Assembly (NCBI GenBank): GCA_964598845.1
Contig: CAZRDM010000005.1
Location: 1 to 64,000 of the forward strand
Source: FEN-987 sp964598845
Lineage (GTDB): Archaea; Thermoproteota; Bathyarchaeia; 40CM-2-53-6
Direction: 5' to 3'
DNA length: 64,000 nt
Of this stretch, positions 25,671 to 34,263 are shown one piece after another. Each line of letters starts with the position of its first letter. The first letter of the stretch is position 1. Position numbers and translations under genes: made by a program. Below the pieces are notes generated by a model. The model worked only from the letters and a program-made list of their open reading frames with translations, did no database searches and was not told the origin of the DNA.

Positions 25671-25682
25671 AGAAAATTAAGG

Positions 25683-25716
25683 GTGGAGTTCCCCTCCACT
25701 AAGAGCTAGTCTCTTT
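25683..25716 (+). other. Two small hairpins directly after pylSc
   Basis: GTGGAG-TTCCC-CTCCAC (25683-25699) and AAGAG-CTAGT-CTCTT (25701-25715) follow the pylSc stop within 50 bases. The second runs into a short T stretch. They are candidates for the 3' end of the pylSn-pylSc transcript or for mRNA stabilisation. Confidence 0.4.
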
Positions 25717-25758
25717 CGGTTATACATCAGCGATTCGATTATTAGAGGCAGATTGGAA

Positions 25759-25853
25759 GCGCTAGGCCCGCTGGTGCGGGCACAATCATCCGAGGCATTT
25801 AGATCGGGCTTCCCGATTCTTTCTGCCCCGTCCCTAGCGCGGGAGTTTGCCCG
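25759..25853. other. Branched inverted-repeat structure between pylSc and mtbB
   Basis: An eight-base stem GCGCTAGG/CCTAGCGC (25759-25766 with 25833-25840) encloses two perfect hairpins: CCCGC-TGGT-GCGGG (25767-25780) and ATCGGG-CTT-CCCGAT (25803-25817). A further CGGG-AGTTTG-CCCG (25840-25853) follows. The layout is a three-way junction of about 82 bases. It lies in the 199-base gap between the convergent pylSc and mtbB genes, so either transcript could carry it. It may be a structured RNA, a shared terminator region or a mobile-element relic. No coding frame is apparent. Confidence 0.5.
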
Positions 25854-25869
25854 GATCCTATCCGGTTCG

Positions 25870-27282
25870 TCAGGAAGTTGGCGACGCCCCGCTAAGCTTA
25901 GTCTTCTCCAGGAACTTCGTCACGCAGTTGATCTTGAAATCGCATAGTTGGGCGATTCTTATCTTCGCTGCGAGTCCTTTTGCGTAGCCGAGGGGGGACA
26001 ATGCGTGGCCTATGTCGAGTCTTTCCCTCAGTTCCTTCATCTTGCACTCGTCAGTCATTGTCTCTAGATCTATGCTGAGTTTTTGTGCCACATAGCTCTT
26101 AGCGTCATGGATCTTGAGCTTCTTCTCGATTTGGGCTCTCGCCACGAGGTCGCCTGCTGTTCTTAGTCCACCCATACCGAAGAGTACTCTGTATGGAAGG
26201 TCAGTCCCTCCAGCGTCGCCAACTCCTACCTAGATGCCATCAATGTCTGCCACAGTTATCATAGCTTTTGCAGCCCTTGACGCGCACTCAACTGGAACCG
26301 TCTCAACCATTGGGATGCCGCATACGCCCATCCCCAAGTTCACATGAACTGGTATCGCCAGTTCTTCAACGCATTTCTTGACGAATGTGACCGAGAAACC
26401 CACGTTCCAGGGGAATGATTTTCCGATCCTAGTGTTTACGCTCGGGCCGAAGATGCTTGCACCTGCTTCCTGTACAAGCTTTCCTTGCTCGTGAGGCCAT
26501 AGTCCTGCTAGACGCTTGCCTTTGTAGGTGAGCTCAAGGTGCATTCCTTGAATCATTTCCCCGGACATCCCCACCTCGACAGGCATGCCAATTTCCTTGC
26601 TCACACTCTGTATTGCCTGCAGTGATGCGTAGAATTCTGCGTCGCCAGCTGCACCGGCAGTGTCTAGATTCAAGGCGTCAGCTCCAGCTTGGTACATGAT
26701 TCGAGCCACGTAGGTTATGTCTCTAGTCAGGTCTCGTGCCGCGTTCTCCTGTGTGGTCCTTGCATCAGCGATCTTCCCTTGCTTCATAAGGTCGACAGGA
26801 GACGGCCACTTGCCTCCAAGTGATTGATAGTAGACGCCTAGGTTCGGCATTGCACCATAGAGCAGTGGAACTATCGAGAAGAGCTGACAATTCTCCAGTT
26901 GATGCGCTTCGTCTATGGCGATGGGTTTGACAGGTTTGAAACTGTAATCAGTGGTTCCAAGATCCATGGTGTCGAAACCGAGTACTCTCTCAGATGTCCA
27001 AACTGCCTGTTCCTTCGACATGGGTATGCCCGCGTACCTGGAAATGCCAGTAAACTTCATGTAGGATCCATCCGTAGTCAGAACCACCTCTCTCCCAGGT
27101 TCAACTCCGACGAGTGCCGTTCGCTCAGTCATTATCTCAAGAATCTGGTCGATCTCGCTTCCCGAGAGTCCGGGAACATGGGCTTTCTGAGAAGCCTCCT
27201 TCACGCCATCTTCTATGTCGCTTCTGATATGCTCCCTCGTCATCTTGATGAGTAGGCCGCTTCCCGTTCGCATCCTGTACAC
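25870..27282 (-). CDS. mtbB: Dimethylamine methyltransferase MtbB, containing pyrrolysine at an in-frame UAG
   Basis: This encodes a 470-residue protein if UAG at 26230-26232 is read as pyrrolysine (residue 351). M. barkeri MtbB has 467 residues and Pyl near 356. Sequence on both sides belongs to MtbB: DTMDLGTTDYSFKPVKPI, VPLLYGAMPNLGVYY and AGLWPHEQGKLVQEAGA before it; VGVGD, GMGGLRTAGDLVARAQ and the ELRERLDIG tail after it. The immediate context DIDGI-UAG-VGVGD equals the known GVDGI-O-VGVGD. It transfers a methyl group from dimethylamine to a corrinoid protein. The GTG start at 27282 has AAGGAGGTG nine bases upstream. It ends in TGA and is convergent with pylSc. Its cognate corrinoid protein is not adjacent. 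Confidence 0.94.
26194..26212 (-). promoter_or_regulatory. mRNA hairpin just downstream of the mtbB UAG codon
   Basis: In the mtbB mRNA, TGGAGGG-ACTGA-CCTTCCA forms a seven-pair stem (one G-U) starting 18 bases after the UAG. It may resemble the stem-loops proposed to aid UAG readthrough in mtmB, but it sits in coding sequence and may be coincidental. Confidence 0.3.
26230..26232 (-). other. In-frame UAG (pyrrolysine) codon of mtbB
   Basis: TAG interrupts an otherwise continuous frame at codon 351, exactly at the Pyl position of dimethylamine methyltransferases. The 118 codons after it remain open and conserved to the terminal TGA. Decoding is supported by tRNA-Pyl and PylRS 0.6-1.8 kb away. 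Confidence 0.94.
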
Positions 27283-27431
27283 TGTGACTTTCACCTCCTT
27301 GAAAAATCCGTCACCTGCACGATGCGGTGTCCCATGTATTTCTCGGTTTCCAGAAAATTCCGTCCATGATAGCAATGCCGAACAAAGTGTTCGCAGTAAC
27401 CTGTTTCGTCGATTGACTTTCCACAGTAATG

Positions 27432-27458
27432 CAGTCTACTTGCAGACTGTAAGCTTAC
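27432..27458. promoter_or_regulatory. Adjacent inverted repeats upstream of mtbB
   Basis: CAGTCT-ACTTGC-AGACTG (27432-27449) is followed immediately by the perfect palindrome GTAAGCTTAC (27449-27458), 150-176 bases before the mtbB start. They are candidate operators for amine-responsive control of mtbB. They lie in the 559-base gap 27283-27841, where I see no gene and no strong TATA element. Confidence 0.35.
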
Positions 27459-27841
27459 GGAAATGCTCTGCTTTCAAAACGGCAGAATCAACGGTAAGAG
27501 AAACGCAGCGAACTCGCGGGAAAGACAGGAATTCAGAGTTGAGAGCCCTCTTTTCTCGAACATCGGTGCCTCAAGTCAATCAAACGTAGTCCCTGCTCCA
27601 TTTCTTCGAACAGCCCGACATCAGTGAATCAACCAAAGTTGTCATTCTCGAAGCTTTTCATAATGATGTTCGCATCTCTGAAAACTTAACTGAATCTTAT
27701 TCAGTGTCCCACCTCTCCTCTTCGCTGGCATCTTTTCGGGCTTGGCTTGAGGTGTTATGGAGAAACTTGACAATCAAGAGTTCCAAGTCCAAATTTGCCG
27801 GAGCAGATGATGAAACTGCTCTTCCAATTGGGTAGGATGAC

Positions 27842-28987
27842 ATGAGAATAGAAGAGATTCAGATTTTCCCACTGAGAATTCCATTCAAGAAATCAGCTGG
27901 GATAGCCTCTTTCGAATATCCGTACTGCGAGAGCATGCTCGTTAAGGTGAGGGCTGGCAAATGTGTCGGTTACGGAGAAGCCGTCACCGATCCGGTCTTC
28001 ACCGGTGAAACTGTGGAAAGCATACTCGCCGCTATCAAGAACTTTCTTGGACCGGTTGTTCTTGACTCGAATCCATTCTCACTGCATGAGATTCATGACA
28101 AGATGGATCGGGCTTTAGTGAAGAATACGGCCGCGAAAGCGGGTATTGATATGGCGTGCTTGGATCTAGTGGGCAAGGCGACCGGAGAAGCAGTCTACAC
28201 CCTTCTAGGCGGAGAGTTCAACTCGAAGATTGTTGAAGTGCCTGAAATACTGCTCGGTCCGCTAAACGAAGTTCTGAAATGTTGCGAGGAGGCCGTCGCA
28301 AGAGGCGTAAGGTCTCTGAAAGTCAAAGTCGGCGGGGCTTTCAATGAGGACGTGGAGAAGGTTAGACGTATTCGAGAAGCTGTAGGAGATAAAATCGAGC
28401 TGAGGCTCGACGCAAATCAAGGCTGGCGAAACTACTGGACAGCGCTCAAGATAATCAAGAGCATGGAAAAGTACGATGTGTCAATGGTAGAGCAACCTCT
28501 GACAGCTCTTGATCTTATAGGATGCGCCAGGCTAAGAAAACTTACAGGTGTTCCCATAATGCTTGATGAAAGCGTTCACGGAGTAAATGATGCGTTGTCA
28601 GCCATTGAGCTCGAGGCTTGCGATGTTATCAGTGTCAAGGTCATGAAGGCAGGCGGCCTCCTGCGCATAAAGGAACTAGTCGAGTTCTGCTCCGCGTTTG
28701 GAATGCCTTGTCACATGGGGACCTCATGGGAGACTGAGGTTGGATGGGCCGCAAACCTCAGCCTGATCAAAGGCTTACCTGGGATCAAGCTCTGGGACGC
28801 ATACTCCCCCACTCAGATATACTGGGGGACGACTGCTAGCATCGGTACCCCGATCAAAAGCTCCGTTCAGGACGGGATTCCCTTAGTCAAAGTTCCGGAA
28901 GGTCCAGGATTAGGAACAGCGATCGACGAGAGTACAGTCACTCACCACCTCATATCCGAGCCAGTTCACGTGATCAAGAGCAAGTGA
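27842..28987 (+). CDS. Enolase-superfamily enzyme, muconate cycloisomerase/dipeptide epimerase subgroup
   Basis: This is a 381-residue protein with the alpha+beta capping domain followed by a modified TIM barrel. The catalytic set of the MLE subgroup is complete: KVKVG (Lys160, Lys162), metal ligands Asp190 (LDANQGW), Glu217 (VEQPL) and Asp242 (LDES), and the second-face lysine Lys266 or Lys269 (KVMKAGG). Members are cycloisomerases, o-succinylbenzoate synthases, N-succinyl amino acid racemases or dipeptide epimerases. The following D-aminoacylase and peptide transporter make an epimerase or racemase of amino acid derivatives most likely (inference). AGGATGAC precedes the ATG. It ends in TGA. 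Confidence 0.88.
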   Translation: MRIEEIQIFPLRIPFKKSAGIASFEYPYCESMLVKVRAGKCVGYGEAVTDPVFTGETVESILAAIKNFLGPVVLDSNPFSLHEIHDKMDRALVKNTAAKAGIDMACLDLVGKATGEAVYTLLGGEFNSKIVEVPEILLGPLNEVLKCCEEAVARGVRSLKVKVGGAFNEDVEKVRRIREAVGDKIELRLDANQGWRNYWTALKIIKSMEKYDVSMVEQPLTALDLIGCARLRKLTGVPIMLDESVHGVNDALSAIELEACDVISVKVMKAGGLLRIKELVEFCSAFGMPCHMGTSWETEVGWAANLSLIKGLPGIKLWDAYSPTQIYWGTTASIGTPIKSSVQDGIPLVKVPEGPGLGTAIDESTVTHHLISEPVHVIKSK

Positions 28988-29142
28988 CGAAAAGCCGATT
29001 GTTCTGAGACTGAAGGATGTGCCTAGGGATCTAGGATCCACCACCTGATCCCTTACTGTGCATATTCTACTTACGTTTGTCTTTTGGCTCAGTTCATATG
29101 TTCGAGGAGAGATTGATCTAGAAGCGTGAGAGATAGCCAAAG

Positions 29143-30750
29143 TTGAAAGCAGACCTCGCAATCGAAAACGGTTTCATCGTAGACGGCACTGGCAATCCTT
29201 GGTACCGAGCCAACATTGCCATTAAGAGCGACAAGATTACTGCCCTCACACCAATGAAGATCAATGACGCAAGAGATGTCATAGACGCGAAAGGTCTCGT
29301 TGTATCTCCGGGTTTCATAGACATGCATACCCACTCAGGCCTCACGCTGCTTGCGGGTGTTGATGCCGAGAGCAAGATCAGGCAGGGGGTTACCACAGAG
29401 GTAATCGGGAACTGCGGCATGTCAGCCGCTCCTCTTGAAGGAAAAGCGATTGGGGTCGCACAGACGAGCGCTGACGAGTACGGGTTAGATGTAACTTGGT
29501 CAAGTCTGGCCCAGTACATGCTCAGACTGGAGCGCCAAGGAATCGTCCTAAATGTAGCCTGTCTGATTGGACACGGAACTCTCAGAACCTCGGTGATGGG
29601 TTTTGACAATCGTGCGCCAACGGGACGTGAAATGAGGCGAATGCAGGAACTTCTGGCGCGCTGCATGCGAGAGGGAGCTTTCGGTTTCTCTTCCGGCCTA
29701 TTCTACGCTCCCAGCTCATACGCGAAACTCGAGGAGCTTGTGAAACTCGGCGACACTGTTGGGCAGTTTGGAGGGTTCTACGCGACCCACATCAGAGACG
29801 AAAGCGATCACTTGGAGCAAGCTGTTAACGAAGCGCTAGCCGTGGGGTGGGGAGCGAGAATCCCAGTGCAGATGTCTCATCACAAGGCCTGCGGGAAAGA
29901 GAATTGGGGGAGAGTCAATCGGACGCTACAAGATATCGCCGCAGCTAGGAGAAGGGGCCTTGATGCAACGGTCGATGTCTACCCATACACCGCCTACAGC
30001 ACTTGGCTTTCAGCTGCGATACCCCCTTGGGCTCATGAAGGTGGGACAGAGCGCCTCATCGAGCGGCTGAAGAACCCCGTAATTCGGAAGAAGTTGAAGC
30101 TACAGATGCGGAGGGGCATGCCCAACTGGGAGAGTATGACGAAAAGCGCCATCTGGCAGAGGTTCATGATATCCAGCCTTCCCAAGAAACCATCACTTGT
30201 TGGAAAGACCATCCAGCAGATCGCAAGATCTAGAGGGTGCGACCCATACGAGACTGTCTTTGACTTGCTCCTCGAGGGAAACGCCAACGTAGATGTCGTT
30301 GTCGAAGACATGATCGAAGAAGATGTGCAATCCGTTCTAAGGAATCCCCTCTCAATGGTAGGTTCTGACGGATACTCGATATCGACAAGGGGAACTCTAG
30401 GAAAGGGGAAGCCTCATCCCAGAAGCTTCGGAACATATCCAAGAGTCTTGGGGAGATACGTGAGGCAGAAAAGGGTGCTGACACTGGAGGCCGCCATTAG
30501 AAAGATGACAGCCCTTCCAGCCAACAGACTCGGGCTAAGAGACCGAGGCTTACTGCGGAGCGGAATGTACGCTGACATAGCGATATTCGATCCCTCAAGA
30601 GTTGCTGACAGAGCGACCTACTTGAAGCCCCAACAGTTCCCGATTGGGATAGACTGTGTTATCGTGAATGGCAAGATCACCATTGCCAACGGTAACTACC
30701 TGAGAAACTTGAACGGGCGTGTTCTGAGACATGCGCAGCACTACAAATAG
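29143..30750 (+). CDS. N-acyl-D-amino-acid deacylase (D-aminoacylase), amidohydrolase superfamily
   Basis: This is a 535-residue metallohydrolase that releases free D-amino acids from N-acyl forms. An N-terminal beta-sandwich precedes the barrel motif FIDMHTHSG. Family-specific blocks are EVIGNCGMS (metal-bridging cysteine region), ATHIRDESD, QMSHHKACGKENWG and the catalytic SDGYSIS followed by HPRSFGTYPRVLGRYVR. These distinguish it from dihydroorotases and dihydropyrimidinases. The start is TTG with GAGAG upstream. It follows the enolase-superfamily gene by 155 bases and lies ahead of the peptide transporter, suggesting use of D-amino acid or murein-derived peptides. It ends in TAG. Confidence 0.9.
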   Translation: MKADLAIENGFIVDGTGNPWYRANIAIKSDKITALTPMKINDARDVIDAKGLVVSPGFIDMHTHSGLTLLAGVDAESKIRQGVTTEVIGNCGMSAAPLEGKAIGVAQTSADEYGLDVTWSSLAQYMLRLERQGIVLNVACLIGHGTLRTSVMGFDNRAPTGREMRRMQELLARCMREGAFGFSSGLFYAPSSYAKLEELVKLGDTVGQFGGFYATHIRDESDHLEQAVNEALAVGWGARIPVQMSHHKACGKENWGRVNRTLQDIAAARRRGLDATVDVYPYTAYSTWLSAAIPPWAHEGGTERLIERLKNPVIRKKLKLQMRRGMPNWESMTKSAIWQRFMISSLPKKPSLVGKTIQQIARSRGCDPYETVFDLLLEGNANVDVVVEDMIEEDVQSVLRNPLSMVGSDGYSISTRGTLGKGKPHPRSFGTYPRVLGRYVRQKRVLTLEAAIRKMTALPANRLGLRDRGLLRSGMYADIAIFDPSRVADRATYLKPQQFPIGIDCVIVNGKITIANGNYLRNLNGRVLRHAQHYK

Positions 30751-30779
30751 GATGTGCTACGGGTCGTAGCATACGTCCC

Positions 30780-31059
30780 TTAGAAAGCTCGATATCCAGT
30801 ACCGCAGTTTGGCTGGTGAGTGGGCGAAATATATCGGATTAACGTCAACGCAGTAGGATCCGGCTATGTCTGTACGGAACTGACGCGGACACTCCAACAG
30901 GACAAGAATCGCTGTGCGTATATCGTTTCCAGAATTCCGATGGCTCGGTGGGGTGAACCTGCCGATCTGAAGGGCACCTTTGTGTTTCTCGCTTCACGAG
31001 CTTCAGACTATATTACCGGCCAGATAGTCTGGGTTGATGGAGGATGGAAGGCAGCATGA
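30780..31059 (+). pseudogene. Frameshifted C-terminal fragment of a short-chain dehydrogenase
   Basis: The 79-codon frame from 30820 carries the SDR C-terminus: RINVNAVGSGYV, IPMARWGEPADLKG, FLASRASDYITGQ and WVDGGW. Just upstream, in another frame, SLAGEWAKY gives the expected preceding helix, so one frameshift near 30830 separates them. The Rossmann motif and catalytic YxxxK are missing. This is a broken gene between the D-aminoacylase and the aldo/keto reductase. Confidence 0.65.
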
Positions 31060-31230
31060 AAGCACAACTGCGTCGTATTTACAAGTCTCCGGATGGAGAA
31101 CGGTTGCTGGCGGGTCATTAACTTCAGAACCTTTTACGTTTAATATGCAAGTTACATTTCAGCTCATCACGCGGCAGGATGACCTTCGCAAACCCTTAAG
31201 TCGTTGCAGAGCTCGCGAAACCTAGAGAAA

Positions 31231-32262
31231 ATGAAATACATCAATCTTGGAAACACTGGCCTGAAGGTTTCGGAGGTCTGTCTCGGCACTTGGCAACTCC
31301 CAAGATCGAAAGAAAAGGATCAATATGGGATACGGAGAGTAGACATCGAGGAAACAAGAAAGGTAGTAGCACTAGCCTTTGACAACGGCGTGAACTTCAT
31401 CGATACAGCCAACCGATATTCTGGAGCTATGATTACCTCCGATTTGCATCATGTAGGCAACGTAGAAAAAATCCTAGGAGAGATCCTTAGAGAGTACCAT
31501 CGGGAGAGTTACGTGATCGCAACTAAGGTAGGAATCCAGATGGGGCCTTGGGTGAACGGAGACGGATTGTCAAGGAAACACATTTTCTGGCAAATAGGAG
31601 AGAGCCTGAAGCGGTTACAACTAGAGTATGTGGACGTTTATCTAGCTCACTCTCCGGACGAGGAGACACCACATTTGGAGACTTTGCATGCTTTTGATGA
31701 TCTGGTCCACTTGGGGAAGGCCCACTACCTCGGCTCCTCCAATTTTCTAGAAGAGCAGGTCATGGACTTTATGGAACTTTCCCAAGAGCATGGATTAACA
31801 GGTTTTGCCACACTTCAAGAACCCTACAGCTTGGTGGACAGGGCCATTGAACAATCCAAGATACCTATAGCCAGAAAGTACAATCTCTCGATAATGGCGT
31901 ACTCTCCATTGGCTCAAGGCATACTATCTGGTAAGTATCTCTCAGGAATACCAGAAGGATCAAGAGCCACGTATTCTCAAAACCTCAGGAGGGCAATCTC
32001 TGAGAGGAGCTTAGTTGGACTAGGAGAGCTATCGAGGCTGGCAGAGGAGAAGGGAATCTCGCTGTCTCAGCTAGCCATCGCTTGGGTCCTGCGCAAACAG
32101 AAAGCACTAGGCGTAAATGTCATTCCCATCATCGGAGTATCGAGCAGCGAGCAACTACTAGAGAACCTTCAAGCGGTTGAAGTTCAGCTTTCTGAAGATG
32201 AAATAGCGAGCGCAGAGCAAATCGCGGCCACGGTCAAAGTTCACGATATTTTGCGAGGTTGA
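31231..32262 (+). CDS. Aldo/keto reductase
   Basis: This is a 343-residue NAD(P)H-dependent (alpha/beta)8-barrel reductase. The catalytic tetrad is visible: Asp and Tyr in FIDTANRYSG, Lys in IATKVG and His in VYLAHSPD. The C-terminal IPIIGVSSSEQLLENL strand binds the cofactor phosphate region. The substrate is unknown. ATG 31231 (MKYINLGNTG) is preferred over the longer frame because it begins with the first barrel strand. A small insert with HHVGNVEK after the YSG motif is unlike the shortest members. It ends in TGA. The following 249 bases to the transporter operon hold no recognisable gene. Confidence 0.88.
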   Translation: MKYINLGNTGLKVSEVCLGTWQLPRSKEKDQYGIRRVDIEETRKVVALAFDNGVNFIDTANRYSGAMITSDLHHVGNVEKILGEILREYHRESYVIATKVGIQMGPWVNGDGLSRKHIFWQIGESLKRLQLEYVDVYLAHSPDEETPHLETLHAFDDLVHLGKAHYLGSSNFLEEQVMDFMELSQEHGLTGFATLQEPYSLVDRAIEQSKIPIARKYNLSIMAYSPLAQGILSGKYLSGIPEGSRATYSQNLRRAISERSLVGLGELSRLAEEKGISLSQLAIAWVLRKQKALGVNVIPIIGVSSSEQLLENLQAVEVQLSEDEIASAEQIAATVKVHDILRG

Positions 32263-32511
32263 GCCACATCAGGCATTTTGGAAGCATGGCCATCACGTCG
32301 TGACTACCATGAAGAAGAACGGTTTCAGTGCGCCCAACTGCTATGAGTACTTGTAGTGCAGGACGCCTAGCTCTACTGCCACAGACGATTCGGCAGCGTG
32401 ATCAGGCCATGCGAGCTATGGAGGTGTCCAATACCAGCCCGCAGGTATTTTCAGTAAGTAGAGTAAGTTCGAAAAGCCTGAGCAGGGGAATGTGAGGATA
32501 CTCTTCGAAAA

Positions 32512-34248
32512 GTGGGTGATACATTGCTACAGTCTAACATCTTCACGTCCAAGAGAGCGATAACCAAGATCCAAGCGGCGATAATAGTAGTAATCATAGT
32601 GGTCGGAGCCATTGCTGGTGCCTATTACTACAGTAGCATTTCCCAACCGACGGTTCAATACAAGAGGACTTTGATCATCGCCATACCCGAGGAACCCGAA
32701 AACCTAGACATTCAACAAGTAAGCTGGTCCAATGAGATTCATGACCTTGTCTTCCAAAACACGATGAACTTTGATGACAAGATGAACATTGTCCCAGACC
32801 TAGCGACGGCTGCAGAATTCGACGGCACATCGATAGTCGTTCATTACTCGGAGGATGCGAAGTTCTCAAATGGAAACCCAATCACCGCCGAGGCCCTAAG
32901 GGATGCGATGGAGAGATACCGTACACTGAGCCCCTATGGTTCGGACTACGACACAGTCAAGGAAGTCGAGATCGTTGACGAACACACCGCAAGGATTGTA
33001 CTAACGCAGCCGTCCACCTATGTATGGTTGAATGACATACCCGTCGTCTACGGAGCTATCGTAGATGCTAAGGCGGCCAAGGATGTCGGTGATGCGGAGT
33101 TCGGCCTGAAACCTGTGGGGTCCGGTCCATACAAGGTTAAGGAGTGGATTCAAGGTTCACAAGTTGTCCTAGAGAGAAATGATCTCTACAAGACGAATCT
33201 ACCATTCGTGGAGAACAAAGGTCCGAACACATACATCGACGAAGTAATTATTCGGTTCATTCCGGAGGACGTAACAAGGCTCAGTGAGATCGAAGCAGGC
33301 ACCGTCGACATAGTGAGAGGAGTTCCGGTTGACGCAGTTGCAAAGCTGAAGACAGATCCGAACGTGGTGATGTACGAGTCTCTTACTCCAGGGGTCGAAT
33401 ACATAATGATCAACATGAAGAAGCCTCCACTAGACGATGTGAGAATACGTCAGGCATTCAACTATGCAGTGGACAGAGACGAGATAGCGATGACGCTCGA
33501 GGGAACAGTCTTGCCATGCCATGTCTATATGTCTCCGTCGCACCTCGGTTACAGCGACTCACAGGAAGAGTTGGGGAAGAACACATATCCCTACAACCCT
33601 GACAAGGCAAAGAGCCTGCTCGCAGAAGCGGGTTGGACAGACACCAATAACGATGGAATAGTCGACAAGGACGGTCAGCCCCTGTCGTTTAGCCTGATGA
33701 TTCCTATCGATGAGCCGCGAGAGAAGAGGATAGGCCCACTACTACAATCACAGTTCGCAAAGGTCGGAATACGCGTAGAGATAAGAGAGTTCGACTACCG
33801 CTACATCAGGGACCAAACGAGGCATTGGAACTTCGAGCTGGCCGGAAGGTTCTATTCTTGGCATGATCCCGCGGGCATTCTCCCATACCTCCTACACAGC
33901 GAGTATGGAAATTACACATACAGCAATCCTGAGGTTGACAAGCTCCTTGAAGAGGACTTCTTAGGGGCGTTAGATACGCCAGCCAAGACCGAACTCTACA
34001 TGAAGCTTACGAAGATGTGGTTAGATGATGCGCCTTGGGTTCCGTTGTTTGTGAACAGAGAATACACAGCTGTAAGGAAGGATGTTCAAGGGCTCCATGT
34101 TATGCCACCGTTCGCAACGCTCTTCATCCAAGACGCCAGAGTAATTGCTCCAACCGGACAGCAGATTTCCCCTTGGGCATCTTTGCTCATGAACATGGTC
34201 TTGTTCGCGAACTTGGCGTACGTGACGGGAAGGAAGGATGATTCTTAG
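32512..34248 (+). CDS. dppA: Peptide/nickel-type ABC transporter substrate-binding protein (family 5)
   Basis: This is a 578-residue extracytoplasmic binding protein of the DppA/OppA family. An N-terminal membrane anchor follows RAITKIQ, the same archaeal anchor type as the Liv binding protein. The family signature region is VVHYSEDAKFSNGNPITAEALRDAMER, here at residues ~105-130. VRIQAFNYAVDRDEI-like (here RIRQAFNYAVDRDEIA) and the SLLAEAGWTDTNNDGIVDKDG block are typical. It probably binds di- or oligopeptides; ligands cannot be predicted. It is the first of five transporter genes in order A-B-C-D-F, with 15 bases to the next gene. The start is GTG at 32512. It ends in TAG. Confidence 0.9.
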   Translation: MGDTLLQSNIFTSKRAITKIQAAIIVVIIVVGAIAGAYYYSSISQPTVQYKRTLIIAIPEEPENLDIQQVSWSNEIHDLVFQNTMNFDDKMNIVPDLATAAEFDGTSIVVHYSEDAKFSNGNPITAEALRDAMERYRTLSPYGSDYDTVKEVEIVDEHTARIVLTQPSTYVWLNDIPVVYGAIVDAKAAKDVGDAEFGLKPVGSGPYKVKEWIQGSQVVLERNDLYKTNLPFVENKGPNTYIDEVIIRFIPEDVTRLSEIEAGTVDIVRGVPVDAVAKLKTDPNVVMYESLTPGVEYIMINMKKPPLDDVRIRQAFNYAVDRDEIAMTLEGTVLPCHVYMSPSHLGYSDSQEELGKNTYPYNPDKAKSLLAEAGWTDTNNDGIVDKDGQPLSFSLMIPIDEPREKRIGPLLQSQFAKVGIRVEIREFDYRYIRDQTRHWNFELAGRFYSWHDPAGILPYLLHSEYGNYTYSNPEVDKLLEEDFLGALDTPAKTELYMKLTKMWLDDAPWVPLFVNREYTAVRKDVQGLHVMPPFATLFIQDARVIAPTGQQISPWASLLMNMVLFANLAYVTGRKDDS

Positions 34249-34263
34249 CCGGCAGGGCATGAA

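Noticed and set aside
26230..27375. Reading mtbB as two truncated genes or a pseudogene
   Set aside because: The frame is continuous across UAG, conserved on both sides, placed exactly at the known Pyl site, and the decoding machinery lies next to it.
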